64,000 bases of DNA, taken from the NCBI GenBank assembly GCA_007449985.2, contig VIIQ02000082.1, positions 310,001-374,000 of the forward strand, read 5' to 3'. The notes below the pieces were generated by a model. It did no database searches. It had not been told where the DNA came from and worked only from the letters and a program-made list of their open reading frames with translations. Position 1 is the first letter of the stretch. The number at the start of each line of letters is the position of its first letter. This document shows positions 23,614-35,400 of the stretch, one piece after another. The position numbers and the translations under genes are program-made. This stretch comes from Desmodesmus armatus (Eukaryota > Chlorophyta > Chlorophyceae > Sphaeropleales > Scenedesmaceae).

Positions 23614-24251
23614 CTGCTAGTGTGCAGCTGGGTGCAGCCTGCGCATACCGGGTATGTGCTTCTTTGAACATATGGCATGTCAGGCACTCTGGTTCAAGCA
23701 AGTTGACATATGCACCAGCACCATGCAAGGGCGCATGTGCCAGCTGGTCATAAGCTGCGTACGCAACCTAGACACTGTCTGGGCCTGCCTGCCCTGCCCA
23801 CTTCTGGAGGCTGTACTACAGCCGGGTGACCCAATACATGGCAGGTCAGCCCAGCAGACGTCAGCCCACTGGCAGCCTTCGAAGCCCTCACCAGCTGCTT
23901 CTGCTCTGCTCAGCAGCAGCAGTAAAGCACCTGAGGGCCTGGGAAAGTGGCTGATACACAGCATATCTCTGGGCCACAACACCAGGCAGACACCAATGTC
24001 ACTATGTCCAATTGGGCCAGTTCTGCCTGCAGGAAAAGCGGTGGCCCCGACTGTTGGGCCATCTCAGTTGGCCTTGCAAGAGTCATGCAAGGTAACAGGT
24101 CTCTGACACTGGGGCACTCAGTGCCTTGGGGACAGCCTTGCTCACTGCTGCTGTGTTTTGTGTGTGTCCTCATAACTTGACAGCCGCTGATGTGACTGAC
24201 AGGTGGCAGCCTCTTCATCACGCGGTGTGACAGTCCACCGGGGCTGTCAAC

Positions 24252-24390
24252 CCAGGCTGCAAGCAAGCTGTCTGTCACAACTTCAGCAGACACTCAGCAT
24301 CCGCCACAGTCATGGGGCCTGCAGCAGCCAACCAGGCTGCCAACCAGGCTGCAAGCAAGCTGTATCTCAAACCTTCAGCAGGCACACAGC
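24252..24390 (+). repeat. Diverged direct repeat, about 92-bp spacing
   Basis: A CAGGCTGCAAGCAAGCTGT-containing segment followed by a TTCAGCAG-CAC segment occurs at about 24253 and again at about 24345. The copies differ at several bases. Confidence 0.6.
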
Positions 24391-26417
24391 CCTCTTACAG
24401 CGATCAGAAGCTGATGCTTCTGACAAGGTGCCCGGCATACTGCCAGCCCAGATTCAACCGAGCCAAGCAGTACAAGCTACCAGCTTGCCCATGTCACCAC
24501 AACATGATGCCAAGAGGCGCATTCCTGCCAGTGGGTGTTCAGTGCCCAGATGTGCACCACTACCAGTAAAAGGGATGGTAAACGAGCTGCTGGTGTTGCA
24601 GCACAACAGCATCGCATCTGCCAGGTCTGTACTACAGACCTTTGAAAGGCACCTGACTCATGTATCTGACCCTGGGGGATCAACAACTTTGTAACAGCAC
24701 TGCAAACACAGCCATCAACCACTGTTGATGCTGCTGCCAATGCTGTTTGTTGAGTCCGTGGGGTGCCTTGCTGCTGGGTGCAGCTCCGACAGACTTTGAA
24801 GGCTTGCTGGAGCAGCAAGCCCATCTCTTGGTGACCCTGCTACTGCTGCAGTACTGCAGGGACTCGTCTCAGACAGGGCCTGCACACAAGGGCTTGTAGC
24901 TGGTGACCAGCAACTTTTCGGAGAACCCAGGTGGCTTTGCATCATTCTCCTGAAGGCTGGGATGTTGATGGAGAGTCGCTGCAGCTGCCCAGGGTGGTTG
25001 GACAAGTCACTGAGGCTGTCTGTGGTGTCCCTGCTGCAGCTTCCTACAGCCTGTGCTCCAGACATGTGTGCCACTTTTTTTAACTGTAGTACTTTGTGAG
25101 AAGGTCCAAGCACGGACGAAGTGGCAAGTTCAACGACCTGGCGGGAACACTGGCCTTTCCGTTCAAAGCGCACTCGGAAGCACAGTTGCTTGACGAAAGG
25201 TCTTGATGTAGTCAACATCTTCAGGCTTTCACGCTACCACAGATGTGTTCTGGATTCGGGTAAAAACCCGACTGCTAGTTTGCATGTCTGTTTTTTAGTT
25301 CTGTTCCTTGACATGAGCCCCATGCACGGCATCTTCATATGTCGCATCAAGTGCAAGTGTGCACTAATAACTATGTTTTGTGTCGTACTGGCTGCCTTTG
25401 ACCCCGATATGCAGGCACAGCCTGTGACAGCCAGCTAGGCAGCCTGTGACAGCCAGCCAGGTTGGCAGGACCAGGCTGTACAAGAGCATGGGTGTTGGAG
25501 TGTGAGACGATGATTAACTGCAAGTGCAAGCGCCTAGGCAGCACTAGATGCAATAGTACCCAGCCGTACCTAGCAGTACCGTAAGTAGTACAGTACTGTT
25601 GACTTTTTTTACAAAAGCAACTAGTACATTTGGCCATAGGAATGATGTAGTGACGTTCTGCACATATTCAGGCCCTGATTGCGGCAGTGCAGCCCAGGAT
25701 GACTGCTTAGAGGGCTTCCCTGTAGGGGCGGGTGCAAAATGGTTTCCCCTGCAAACTGTAGGCAGATTCTGCAGACTCTGCATGAAGATCCCAGTGTCAG
25801 CTTTTGAAAGGATGGCTTCAGGATTGGCAGAGTGCACCCAGAAACAGTCACCAGAAATGACGATGGGCGTGCAGTTGCATCGGGGTTGTGCTTTAGTTTG
25901 CTGCTTGTTTGTTTGGAGCAGCGTAAATGCCAACTAATTCAGCAGCACCAGCGCTGCACCAACAAATTGCTGTTCTACTAGTAGTGGGCCAGGAGTGCTG
26001 TGCTGTCATGTTGGTGCACTGCCTCAACTTTTGTTGTGATAGGGTTTAATATCTGATCAAGATCAGAACATCATGAGGGTGGCAGTAGCGAGGCCATACC
26101 GCCAGTAGTCAACCAGCCCCAAAGCAGGGTATGTTGCGTGAACGTCCTTCCCCCATGCATGTAACGACAGCAAAATCAGAACGTTACATGTGTGGGGACA
26201 GTTTTGGAAGGTTGCAAATGGACGTCAAACTGCCACTGCATCAGGCAGCCACGGCATGCCATGGATGCAGGTCCATGACAGCTACAAACGACCGCCCCAA
26301 CAACAGAGACAGCAGGCAGTCAGCAACCATGAAACATTTTACTGGTAAGCTTTGCTTTATCACAGCGGTGCTGTGACTTGCTGGAGGCCTGCTTAGTGCT
26401 TTACTGTAAACCCAGAG

Positions 26418-26484
26418 TGGGGAGGGACGGGGGGGGGGGGTTGAAGGAGGGGAGGGGATCCCGGGGGGAGGGGGGGGGAGGGGA
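26418..26484 (+). repeat. Poly-G-rich tract, G-quadruplex candidate
   Basis: Several runs of 4 to 11 G separated by one to six bases, with a central GATCCC. The plus strand could fold into G-quadruplexes. Confidence 0.7.
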
Positions 26485-27011
26485 TTGATGACAGGTCACA
26501 GCACGAGAGGCGGTCAGGAATCAGCGACTTGCCCGTGACCTGATCCAACATGACGTATCAGGGAGCAGCAGCACCCATGTACGTACATGTACAGCCTGAG
26601 ACTTTGGGAGCAGCAGCACCAAACAAGAGCCTACAGCCAACAGGGGTTGCAGGTTGCAGGGGTCGCTGAGCGCACAAAGAATAGATGACCAACCTTTGAA
26701 CGTATAAACGTTCAATGCCCCGGTGGCGTCAGTGCGGCATCGACCTCTGCTGGGGGAGGGGGGGGGGGCTTGCCATGCCTTTTCGTCTTCAGAAATTTAC
26801 GACGACAAGTACAATCAATCGAGGTATAAGTATACTTGGCGTTCCCCTCCCCCCTCTTGTGTGGTGCTGAGTTGCTGTCAGTGACAGAAGGTCAGTGGCC
26901 AATACTCCAAGGTTGCCAGAAGGTGCCAGGAAAAATCATTTATGCATTGGAATTATTGTTTGATACTTCTGTAACTATTCATTGCCTGTGTACAGCACCA
27001 ACTACTGTGTG

Positions 27012-27183
27012 GGTCTTGTAGTGCCTATGTAGCGCTATTGTAGTTGACGCTACAACGGCAACGCTACAAAAATCTTGTAGCGTACTCAAGACTACAAACG
27101 CACTACAAACGCGCTACATACACACTGCAAACGCGCTACAAACGCGCTACAAAGGCACTCTTTTGTAGCGTGTTTGTAGCTGG
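27012..27183. repeat. GTAGCG inverted-repeat array (MITE-like)
   Basis: GCTACAA/TTGTAGC motifs alternate in both orientations. One hairpin has a perfect 9-bp stem (27061-27069 with 27075-27083). A longer one pairs 27135-27153 with 27162-27180, 19 bp with one G-U pair and an 8-base loop. Additional GCTACAAACGC copies lie between them. No protein is encoded. It may be a miniature inverted-repeat element or a structured RNA locus. Confidence 0.6.
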
Positions 27184-27386
27184 TCTGCACTGTCAGAGTG
27201 TGGAATACTGCAGCAGGTGGTATTAAACTGCATCATCGAACAGCCCTTCACTCTTTGCTGATATATCCCCTAGTGCGCGCAGCTTGATTACCTCACCGAC
27301 AGTGCACGGATCACCACCGTGGAAACGGTTCAACCAAAACCGTCCCGCACAAGCTGCCTTCTGTTCTGCGCTGCGCTGTGATCACA

Positions 27387-28061
27387 ATGGTATGTCTGTG
27401 TCTATTGGGATGTTCTGGGCTGCCAGCAGTCTGGCTGTGCTTCCGCAGAGTACTGCCCCACCTGGCCCCTCACAGCTGCTGTTGGTGATGCTTGCTGTCC
27501 AGGTGCCCAAGATATCCCTCCTCCGGTGGGTTGCAGCCATCGCAGTTGTTTCTTGGATCGCACTTGGTGCATCGGCCTACGTTCAGCAAGGCAGCACTGA
27601 TGCCACAGCAGCACCCAGCCTTCAACCTGAGCTACACACCAGGAAGTTGCTCAGGCTGGTGCCGGGATCTAGTGGTGCAGTAAGTGTCATAGGGCCGTCT
27701 GCACTAGCATTTGTCATCAAAGTACCAGAGATTTCAGCAGATGCCAGCCACTGCACACATAGGGTTGAAGCCACACATGCCAGGGACTTGCCAGCAGCTG
27801 GTAGCAAGTTACCTATTTGTGACATGCTGCCAACAACCTGGCAATTGTGTGGGGGCCACAAGAGCAAGGCAGTCCCAGGCATGCACACACCGTCTCTCTC
27901 CTCTTGCGTTGATGCCATGTACGGTGCATGGACAACAACTGGCTGTTGTCACAAGCTGTGGCTTTCACATGTATCTTTCAAACTGACCAGCTGCAACGTT
28001 CTGCTACCTGCAACAGGCGAAGCAAGCTGCAAAACAGGCAAAACCGCCACCAAAAGCTTGA
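27387..28061 (+). CDS. Possible small secreted protein
   Basis: Tentative three-exon model: 27387-27389 (only the ATG, then donor GTATGT), 27503-27679 and 28017-28061, phase 0 throughout, 74 residues. The second exon encodes a good signal peptide (KISLLRWVAAIAVVSWIALG, then ASA). The short mature part includes a TRKLLRLVPGSSGA segment, and the last exon is a Lys/Ala/Pro tail (AKQAAKQAKPPPKA). Splice sites are good consensus. The start exon of a bare ATG is unusual, and no family is recognised. It could instead be part of a larger, differently spliced gene. Confidence 0.4.
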
Positions 28062-28163
28062 GTTGCCACTCAACGGGCTGCGGAGCTCGTCAGTCGACCT
28101 CTCAATCCGTCGCGGATCCGATCCGTCAATCCATCTGGCTCCCTCGCCCCATACAGCAGCAGC

Positions 28164-28634
28164 ATGCCTGGTATAATCGAGCTCCCACTTTCACAGCCAG
28201 CTCTGTCCACTTTTGTCATCAAGCCCACACAGCAGCAGCTGAAGGCCCTGAAAGGCTGGCTGGACAAGATGCAGCAGTCCATGGACCAGAAGCTGCATGA
28301 GTGGCTGGTGACGGGGAAGGCTTCGGGGCCAGCAACCAAGCTCGGTTTCAAACTTGGTTGGGAGATTGGTGAAGACATTGGCAGAGGTGAAATTCCATTC
28401 ACGACACCAGATGCTGAGACCAAGGCCTCGCGGCCATGCCGCACTTGTGGATCCATATGTGCAACTGAAGGTACCTTCCTGGACACAAAGTGGTGCTACA
28501 ATGCTGCAGCGTCAGGGTATTTCTCACCATCAGCTAACGGCCACAGGTGCCACTGCCTGGCCATCACCGGCCGTCCCAAGGCACAGCAGGGAGCACAGGT
28601 CAGGCCAATCACGCCAAAGGACTTGGGTGTGTAA
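28164..28634 (+). CDS. Unknown single-exon protein with Cys cluster
   Basis: An unspliced frame of 156 residues starting at an ATG after a CAG run. The first half has a basic, amphipathic region (QLKALKGWLDKMQQSMDQKL) and a Gly-rich stretch (TKLGFKLGWEIGEDIGRG). The second half has a cysteine cluster (PCRTCGSIC, later KWCYN, then HRCHC) that could bind zinc or form disulphides. The stop codon overlaps a TGTAA motif (28630-28634). No signal peptide and no family recognised. Length, codon use and internal consistency support a real gene; splicing to upstream exons cannot be excluded. Confidence 0.55.
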   Translation: MPGIIELPLSQPALSTFVIKPTQQQLKALKGWLDKMQQSMDQKLHEWLVTGKASGPATKLGFKLGWEIGEDIGRGEIPFTTPDAETKASRPCRTCGSICATEGTFLDTKWCYNAAASGYFSPSANGHRCHCLAITGRPKAQQGAQVRPITPKDLGV

Positions 28635-30693
28635 GCTTAGCTGGCATATGATGCAGTTTTTGCTGGCCGCCAGCCAGTGCATGTTGAGGGGTGGCGCTTG
28701 TTGAGTCTTGGTGTATACATGGACTCCATGCATATGCACGAAGCCTCAACATACCATGGAGTTGATCGGAGCATTGGCAGTGGTGCTTTGAAAGATGTTG
28801 TGTGTGTTTGTCCGTTTGGGCCTTGGGGGTCCTTTGCACTCCTTGCTTCAGTACGAAGACATGTGGCTCTGCTGAAAGTTCAACATTAATATCAATATAA
28901 GCAGGCACTTATTAGGCCACACGTGCCCAGACACGGTCCTGGCAGGGCTCCTACATGTGTTGTGTACTGCATCATGCACTTTTATGGGAGTTGCTTCTAC
29001 TGCCATGGCTGTTTGCTGCACACTCAGCTTACCATGCAGTACAAGCATTATGCTTAGTCATTTGTTTATTAACAGTTGTTGCTTTATCGCATGATGCAGT
29101 TGTTGCTAGGTCAGGACCTGATAGTTGCGCGCCCTACTAAATTAGCCTTGAGCCACAGTGCAGTGCTGAGCACACGACCTGCTGTCATAGCAGTGCGCCA
29201 TATGTTGTGTTATCATTATATTACTTAGTACTGCAGTGCTCCTGCTGCTACGCACGCGCATGTGCGCACAAGAACTTGTTGTGTGGGCACAACAAGCCAT
29301 GTGGCCCCTCCAAGTAGGCACCACTAGTAGCAGGTTCCCAACTTTGTTTGCCACGTGTTGTCATGCTGGCTGAGCGCTGAGGTGTGTGGCAAGGCTTCTT
29401 GCCTAGTTGTTTTGTTGTTTAGTTATTTGTTGTTTGGTTTTTTGAACGTCTGCACAGCAGATAGTTGCGCAGCAGTTGCAGTGCCATTGCCCAGTCATAT
29501 GTCGTTGTTGTTGATGAGTGGGCAGTTCATGTGTCGTTGTTGTTGTTGCTACTGGATATTGTGATTCAGTATCCAGGGATTTTTGGTGCCTCTTTCTGTG
29601 GGTCTCAATGTTTGTTTCCTTGACGTCTGATTAGTCAGGTGTACTGTCGTGCTGTCATAGCAACAGGACTGTCCAGACACTGTTTACTGAGCAGACTACC
29701 TGCGTGTCAGGCAAAAGTTCGCTTAGTTGAGAAGCGACAAGGACTGCCAAGTGATGCCTAAGCATGTGAGCAGACAAGCCACACCCAGCCGACAGGCAGA
29801 CAAGCTTCAACCTTGGCCTCGCTGTCTTTGATGTGCAAGCGGCACAAAAGTGACTGGGCGACATTGCAACTTAACAGCCGCTCTTTGTAGTTGGGATGGC
29901 TGACTGAAGAGACCCGAAATCATGCAGTGGCCACATGGCAGACATGAGCCGGCTGCATAAGCTCTCAGAGCTGCAGGCACGTGTTTGAACTTATGCATGT
30001 ATGCAAACACCGTGTGTGCAGCAACTACACCGTGCAGTTCGTGGCACGGCAGCACCAAGCAGCTTACTAGCTGGACGAGCCGGTGTTGGCTGCAAGTAGT
30101 CATACACTGTGCACACCAGCAGCAAAAAGCAGCTGTAGGCACAAGCTGCCGAACAACACTTGAGACCACATCAGACCTGAGTGGACTTGCCTTAGCAACT
30201 ATATACACCATTTGCTATATGCCTTAGCTGCACAGGTCCTTGGCAATGCACCTCATATCCTAACAGCCTATACTACAAGGCCTGGTTGAGTTGTGGATCC
30301 GGATCCGGATGCGCAACACGAGCCCAGCAAGGCAACACATCACGCCAAGAAATTGGATTGATCGGTACTCGCACAGCGTACACTTCTTGCTCAATAACTC
30401 GGATGCGCTTGCCCACATGAGGCCAGTCCCAGCCAAACCTTTCAACCACGACCAACCCAGTCAGACACTAATCTACCACTCGATCAATGGGTCCAGCAAC
30501 CACAAACAGGCCCACACCAGCCAGCCGCTACCACACTCAACACGCAGCAACCACACACACCTGGCCCAGTGCCAAATTCGACCTCCAAGTCAGTGGCATG
30601 CAGGAAAGGCAAACACACACCCGCAGGCACCCATATGGCAGGCAGTGCCATAGCAAGATGGCCCCGCAAAGGCAGAAGCGCCACACCATCACA
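28635..30693. other. Intergenic, no gene seen
   Basis: Two kilobases of relatively T-rich sequence with only short frames. I find no repeats of note and no tRNA-like structure. Confidence 0.5.
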
Positions 30694-31758
30694 CTAAACC
30701 GCCAACCGCCCATCGCTGCCAATGCTGTTGCCCAACAACAGGCGAGCAGCAAACCAGAACCGAAAAGCAGGTGATGAATCACCTTCCGGCCGCAGCCCAA
30801 GGGCTAACCCATCCTTGCTGAACAAGTCCAGCGACAAAGTTATGTTTTGGCCAGCCTGTGCGCCAGCAAAATCCCGCAGCATCTGAGCCGGAACGTCCAC
30901 CCTGCCGGTGTCCGAATCTATCTTGAACTTCCCAATCGGCTTGAGCAGACCCTGTGAGCTTAGGGTGCTGTCGACCAGGCTGCATGGCTGTGTCAGCACA
31001 ATGCTGATGTAAGCCTCCCTGCTGACTGTGCTGCTGCCCAGCGCTGCCTCCAGCACTGCATCAGAAAAAACCTCATCCAGGACCTCCGTGAAGATGCTCA
31101 TATTTGACCATGTGATCAGCATGATGAATCTGTGTACAGCATCAAGCAGCGGCTGCAGGTGCAACACATGCGCGACATGCAGCAGCACTGCCGTCTGTGC
31201 TGCGACCTGCTGCTTGACGCCCTTCTCCTGGTCTGATGTCATGCCTTTCCCAATGACGGTTTTTCCGGTGACTGTACTTGCAAGCAGCTCGCCATGTTCA
31301 TTGATCCAGTATGCCCAGGTGTGTGCTGCGCTGACGGGCAATTGAAGCTTTTGTTCTGGCAGCTGCACCTCGATCACGAGCTCCTGCAGCTGGCTGCAGG
31401 CAGCCTGCAGCAGGCCTTCAGGCGCACCTACTGCGTGTGCAAAAGCCAGCACATGGTGCAAGCCGTTGGCTGTGCAAAGCTGGGCCTGGTCCTGTGGATC
31501 CATCTGTGCTGGTCCGTACAGCAGGGCATAACCACAGCTGAGCCAACACTTGACCGTCTCCCTGCTGAACGGTTCACCCTCAATCAGAAAACCGCTGACG
31601 TCCCACTCCTCTGCACCGGCTGGCAGCTGGTCTGCACAGGCACTGAAGGTCCGCACCAGCACCGATCTGCATGGTATGGGGTCCCCAGCTGCTGTCTTGA
31701 TGCGGAAGTCGGCATCCTGGCTTGCTTCCCAAGTTCGCTTGGTGCGCACAGACGACAT
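30694..31758 (-). CDS. BTB-like domain protein, paralogue A
   Basis: A single exon of 354 residues. I chose the ATG at 31758 because the paralogue at 46839 starts at the same MSS. Residues 15-80 (FRIKTAAGDPIP, SVLVRTFSACADQL, EEWDVSGF, FSRETVKCWLSCGYALLYG) follow the layout of a BTB/POZ domain: an internal strand pair, a helix around SVLVRTFS, then the F-x-x-x-x-V-x-x-W-L-x-x-x-Y helix. The remainder is mostly helical with conserved blocks (GLHHVLAFAHAV, AAQTAVLLHVAHVLHLQPLLDAVHRF, DAVLEAALGSSTV, RLLLGNSIG). BTB domains mediate dimerisation and often recruit Cullin-3. The BTB call is by pattern and moderate. It has no introns, unlike its neighbours, as does its inverted paralogue 15 kb away. 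Confidence 0.7.
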   Translation of the reverse strand: MSSVRTKRTWEASQDADFRIKTAAGDPIPCRSVLVRTFSACADQLPAGAEEWDVSGFLIEGEPFSRETVKCWLSCGYALLYGPAQMDPQDQAQLCTANGLHHVLAFAHAVGAPEGLLQAACSQLQELVIEVQLPEQKLQLPVSAAHTWAYWINEHGELLASTVTGKTVIGKGMTSDQEKGVKQQVAAQTAVLLHVAHVLHLQPLLDAVHRFIMLITWSNMSIFTEVLDEVFSDAVLEAALGSSTVSREAYISIVLTQPCSLVDSTLSSQGLLKPIGKFKIDSDTGRVDVPAQMLRDFAGAQAGQNITLSLDLFSKDGLALGLRPEGDSSPAFRFWFAARLLLGNSIGSDGRLAV

Positions 31759-32445
31759 GAGAGTTCTGATGAGGGCTGAAGGTGGGGAAAAGACAGGTTG
31801 GGAGAGGACTGGGTTCAAGGCACACAGATCTCAAGAACAAAGGAGGCACGGCAGGGATTGGGGGGCACGGCGTGGGTCAGTATGAATAAAGCTGAATTAA
31901 TGAAACAAATGTAAGACATGGTTAACGCATCAGCGATGTGTTGTTACAGCTTGTGTGCTGCCGCGTGCTGTGACACAAAGCACAACCGTTCTGAGCTGTC
32001 TTACGGCGCTTATGCATGTCCAGTCTCTTGAAACGTGGCATTCGTTGCGTTTGCGGTAATTGGGCTTTGGTCTGCACTCCACCCCACCTGCTGCCTTGCA
32101 GTTGTGCCGTTGCTTGGTCTCGTGCTTGGCTGATCAGAGCGTCTCAAGGCTCATCCGACATTAAGTAGTCTAAACCTCAAGGCACAGGCAAGCACTTGCC
32201 CAGGGGCCAACACACTTCCAGCACAGAAGCATTCTTGTGCTGTTCATGCTGTTCTGCTGCTGTGGGGAAGCCAGCACAGCTTGTAGCTAATGACGTGATT
32301 AGGCCACATTCATGCGTCAGGTACATTATCAATCTTACCAGGTGACCTTGGTTGGCTGCAGAGGCCATGCTTACAAGGCTCAATTGTGATGTGTGCAGTC
32401 GCTCCAATGGCTGGTAAATGCAGACTGCTGTAGACAGCCTGCAAC
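31759..32445. promoter_or_regulatory. Divergent region between BTB-like and helicase genes
   Basis: The 687 bases between two divergent start codons hold the promoters and 5' UTRs of paralogue A and of the helicase. I see no clear TATA box. Confidence 0.35.
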
Positions 32446-35400
32446 ATGATGTTCACCAAACGTGGGGGCTTCACGCCGCTCATCACGCAAGAAGGGAGAG
32501 CTGAAGAACAGCAGCAGCATGCCCTGCAGCAGCACGGCCCTCAGATTGATCCGCTAAACCAGCATCAGCAAGGCCTGTGGGTGCAGGAAAGTGCCTCCAT
32601 GCCAGCACACTTTCAGGCACAATACCCGCAGATGTATCCCCCACAAGGCGCGATGGCCCCTTTGCAGCAACAGCAGCTGCCAGGGGTAACGCCAGCGCCG
32701 CATGCGCAGCTGCACCCACAGCCCCAGCAGCAGGACGGCATGGTGGCAGCAGCAGGAGCTCCAGCAAAAGTGGCGCTGGGCCCAACACTCCCACCCCTAC
32801 CCTGGATTCCGCCAGTCCTGCAGCAGCACCTTCAGCCCCAGCAGCAGCAGGTAGGGGGTGCGGTGCCAGGCTTTCCGGGGACGGTTGGGATGGTGGTGAT
32901 GGGTCCACCCGGCCAACCGGGCCAGCCGTTACCCTGGATGCAGCAGCAGCCGCAGCAGCTGCAGCAGCCTGTGGGCATGATGGGCGCGGCAGGTGGGGTG
33001 GGTATGGTGATGATCGGGCCACCAGGACAGCCATCGCACTGGCTGATGCCGCAGCTGCAGGGCATGATTGGGCCAGCAGGGGCGGTGGGTATGGGCGTGA
33101 TGGGGCCTCCAGGCCAGCCATCACCTTGGCTGCTGCCAGGGACACAGCTTCAGTTCCAGCAGGCTGCTGGCATGATGGCACCAGGGTTAGCAGGGATGGG
33201 GGTGATGGGCCCAGCAGCCCCTCCAGCACCCGTGCTGGGCGCTGAGCAGCAGACAGCAGTGGACCTGGTACACAAGGGTCACTGCATCTTCCTCACAGGT
33301 GAGGAGTGCTGACCCCCTGCATATGTGTGCGTCATAGTCAGACAAGGTTGAGTCATGTCAGCGTTGACACTGGGACAACGTCAACCAGTGCATCCCAGGA
33401 TGGTGTCTGTTTATGTGTCCATTTTGGGAAAAAGAAAGGAGAGCTGTAGATGAGATGATGTTGTAATCCCGCTGGGTTTCCTGCACGGACTTGATCAACA
33501 CCAGCAATGGTCTCGTGCTGTGCAGGCGGTGCCGGTGTCGGCAAGTCCTACACCATTGATGTGCTGGTGCAGCAGCTGCAGGCCATGCGCAGGACAGTGG
33601 CAGTAACTGCCTCCACAGGGACAGCAGCCCTCAACATCAACGGCATGACCTTACATAGGTGAGGACAGCAGAGCATGCGGCACGGCTCCAGACAGCATGT
33701 GGCGATTTTGGTCGTCCTGTATGGCTCGTGTGTTGTGGCTGCCGGAAGCTGTCTTCCAGGGCTTGTACAGGCTTGCATAGGTCACAAAGCCAGGCATCTG
33801 GTGGTTGTACCACTATGACAGACATTTACTTGCTGCCAGTGCTGCGAGGTGGCCGTGACGTTCTGTGCTGTTGTTACGCTGTGCTGTGCTGTGCTGTGCA
33901 AACTGCCCAAAAGTTGGGCGGGGATCCTTGACTTTGATGAACACCCTGTGGTCATGGCTGAGAAGCTGTGGGGTTGGAGGCAGTGGATGGACCAGTGGGA
34001 AAATGCAGACATCCTCATTCTGGACGAAATCAGTATGGTGGACTGTGACCTTCTGGAAGAGGTAAGGGGGAGTTCATAAACCGAGGTTGATTTGTGCAGC
34101 ACTCCCGACTGACTCTGGGTCGTTCAAGCCAAAGTCGTACGTTGGCTTGGTGCTTGCCAGCTTTTTGTGGTGCCTTCAAGCTGATTGGAACAGGTGTGTG
34201 GGGGGGGGGGGGTCACTGGCACCCAGGTTGATTTGATGACTCCCGACCAAAGGTCCTTGAGGTATAAGCCGTGGGTTGCTTTGGTGGTTGACAGTCTTTT
34301 GGAGGAGGTGAGCAGGCCTGCCAATACCAACTCTGTTCACATCACATACATCTGGGTTGGGTTGCTCTTGTACCTGTGACACACCGTCTGAGCCGCAGGC
34401 TGCAGCTTGCTGCATAGAGCGGTAGTGTTGTCTGTTTTGACCTGGCATGGTCCTTGGTTGTTTTGGTGCGGTAGGCTGCTGTGGACATCAGCCCGTGCTG
34501 AAGTGGCGCCCTGTAATCCTGGTTGCAGCATGTGCTTCACGCACACCGCTTGGTTGACTTGTTGGTTTGCAGGTTGCCATCAGCGTGCACAGGCACGTGG
34601 CTGGGTCGGAGCCCTGTCCCTATGTGTTCTACTGCGCTGTACTGATATGTTCTACTGCACTGCGCTGCCTGTACTGTACGGCACTGTACGTTTACAGGTG
34701 GACTACCTTGCGCGCTACATGCGTGGCTGGCGCATTAGGCATCACCGGCTGTTCAGGGGAGCAGAGGTGCATGAACTGCACCCGCTGCCCTTTGGGGGCC
34801 TGCAGGTGAGCAGTTTATCTGTCTCTTTTGGTGTGAGGGGACTTTTGAGGTTGCTGCAAAGGAGGGCTTGATATGAGGGGTGTGCACACAAGCGACAAAT
34901 ATGCTGCAGGCTGGCAGAGGGGGTTGATGGGTACTATGGGGGAGTACGGCAGCAGTAATGGGGAGTAAGGCAGAAGTCAAAACACGCAAGGGGAACCTCA
35001 AGCGCTGCAAGCTCATGTACGTGATGGACTTGCCTCGTCTGGGGAGGAGGCGGCATTGAGCTGGCCTTGTGTTTGTGATTGTGGGCGCAACCTGTGGCTG
35101 TGGGTGACTTCAACTAGCTGGCCCTTGCTATTCACACAGACACTTGGTGCAAGGCTGTTGCGGGCATGCGCTGTCCACTTGCCTTACGATGTCGTGTAGC
35201 GAGAGTCTGGAAGCGGGGTCAAGTAAGCGTCCTGGTGATGTTTTGGGGGTTACCAGGGGGGCAGGAGGACTCCTACCTGCTGGCCACACACACGACAAGC
35301 AGGCAAACCCAACTGCTGGGGCCCCAACGCGAAGCCTCACCAAGGAGATGCGTACGCGTCACATCCTAGGATGTGCCCAGTGCCCAGACCAAACAGCCAT

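Larger units (their letters stand above)
23295..27386. other. 4-kb stretch without a supported gene
   Basis: It includes the 3' UTR of the ubiquitin-like-fold gene and a diverged direct duplication near 24.25-24.39 kb. G-rich tracts occur at 26418-26484 and near 26757, and a set of inverted repeats at 27012-27183. All open frames are short and unlike known proteins. Confidence 0.45.

Noticed and set aside
24203..24694. 163-codon plus-strand frame
   Set aside because: Built on a diverged local duplication and Ser/Gln bias; no homology features and no supporting splice sites.
27284..28300. 338-codon plus-strand open frame
   Set aside because: It spans good splice sites of a different frame and its translation is Ser/Thr/Cys-rich without structure. 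The signal-peptide exon and the 28164 protein lie in other frames.
32483..33245. Open frames on both strands overlapping helicase exon 1
   Set aside because: They are shadows of a repetitive Gln/Gly/Pro coding exon; only the frame starting at 32446 splices in frame to the Walker A exon.
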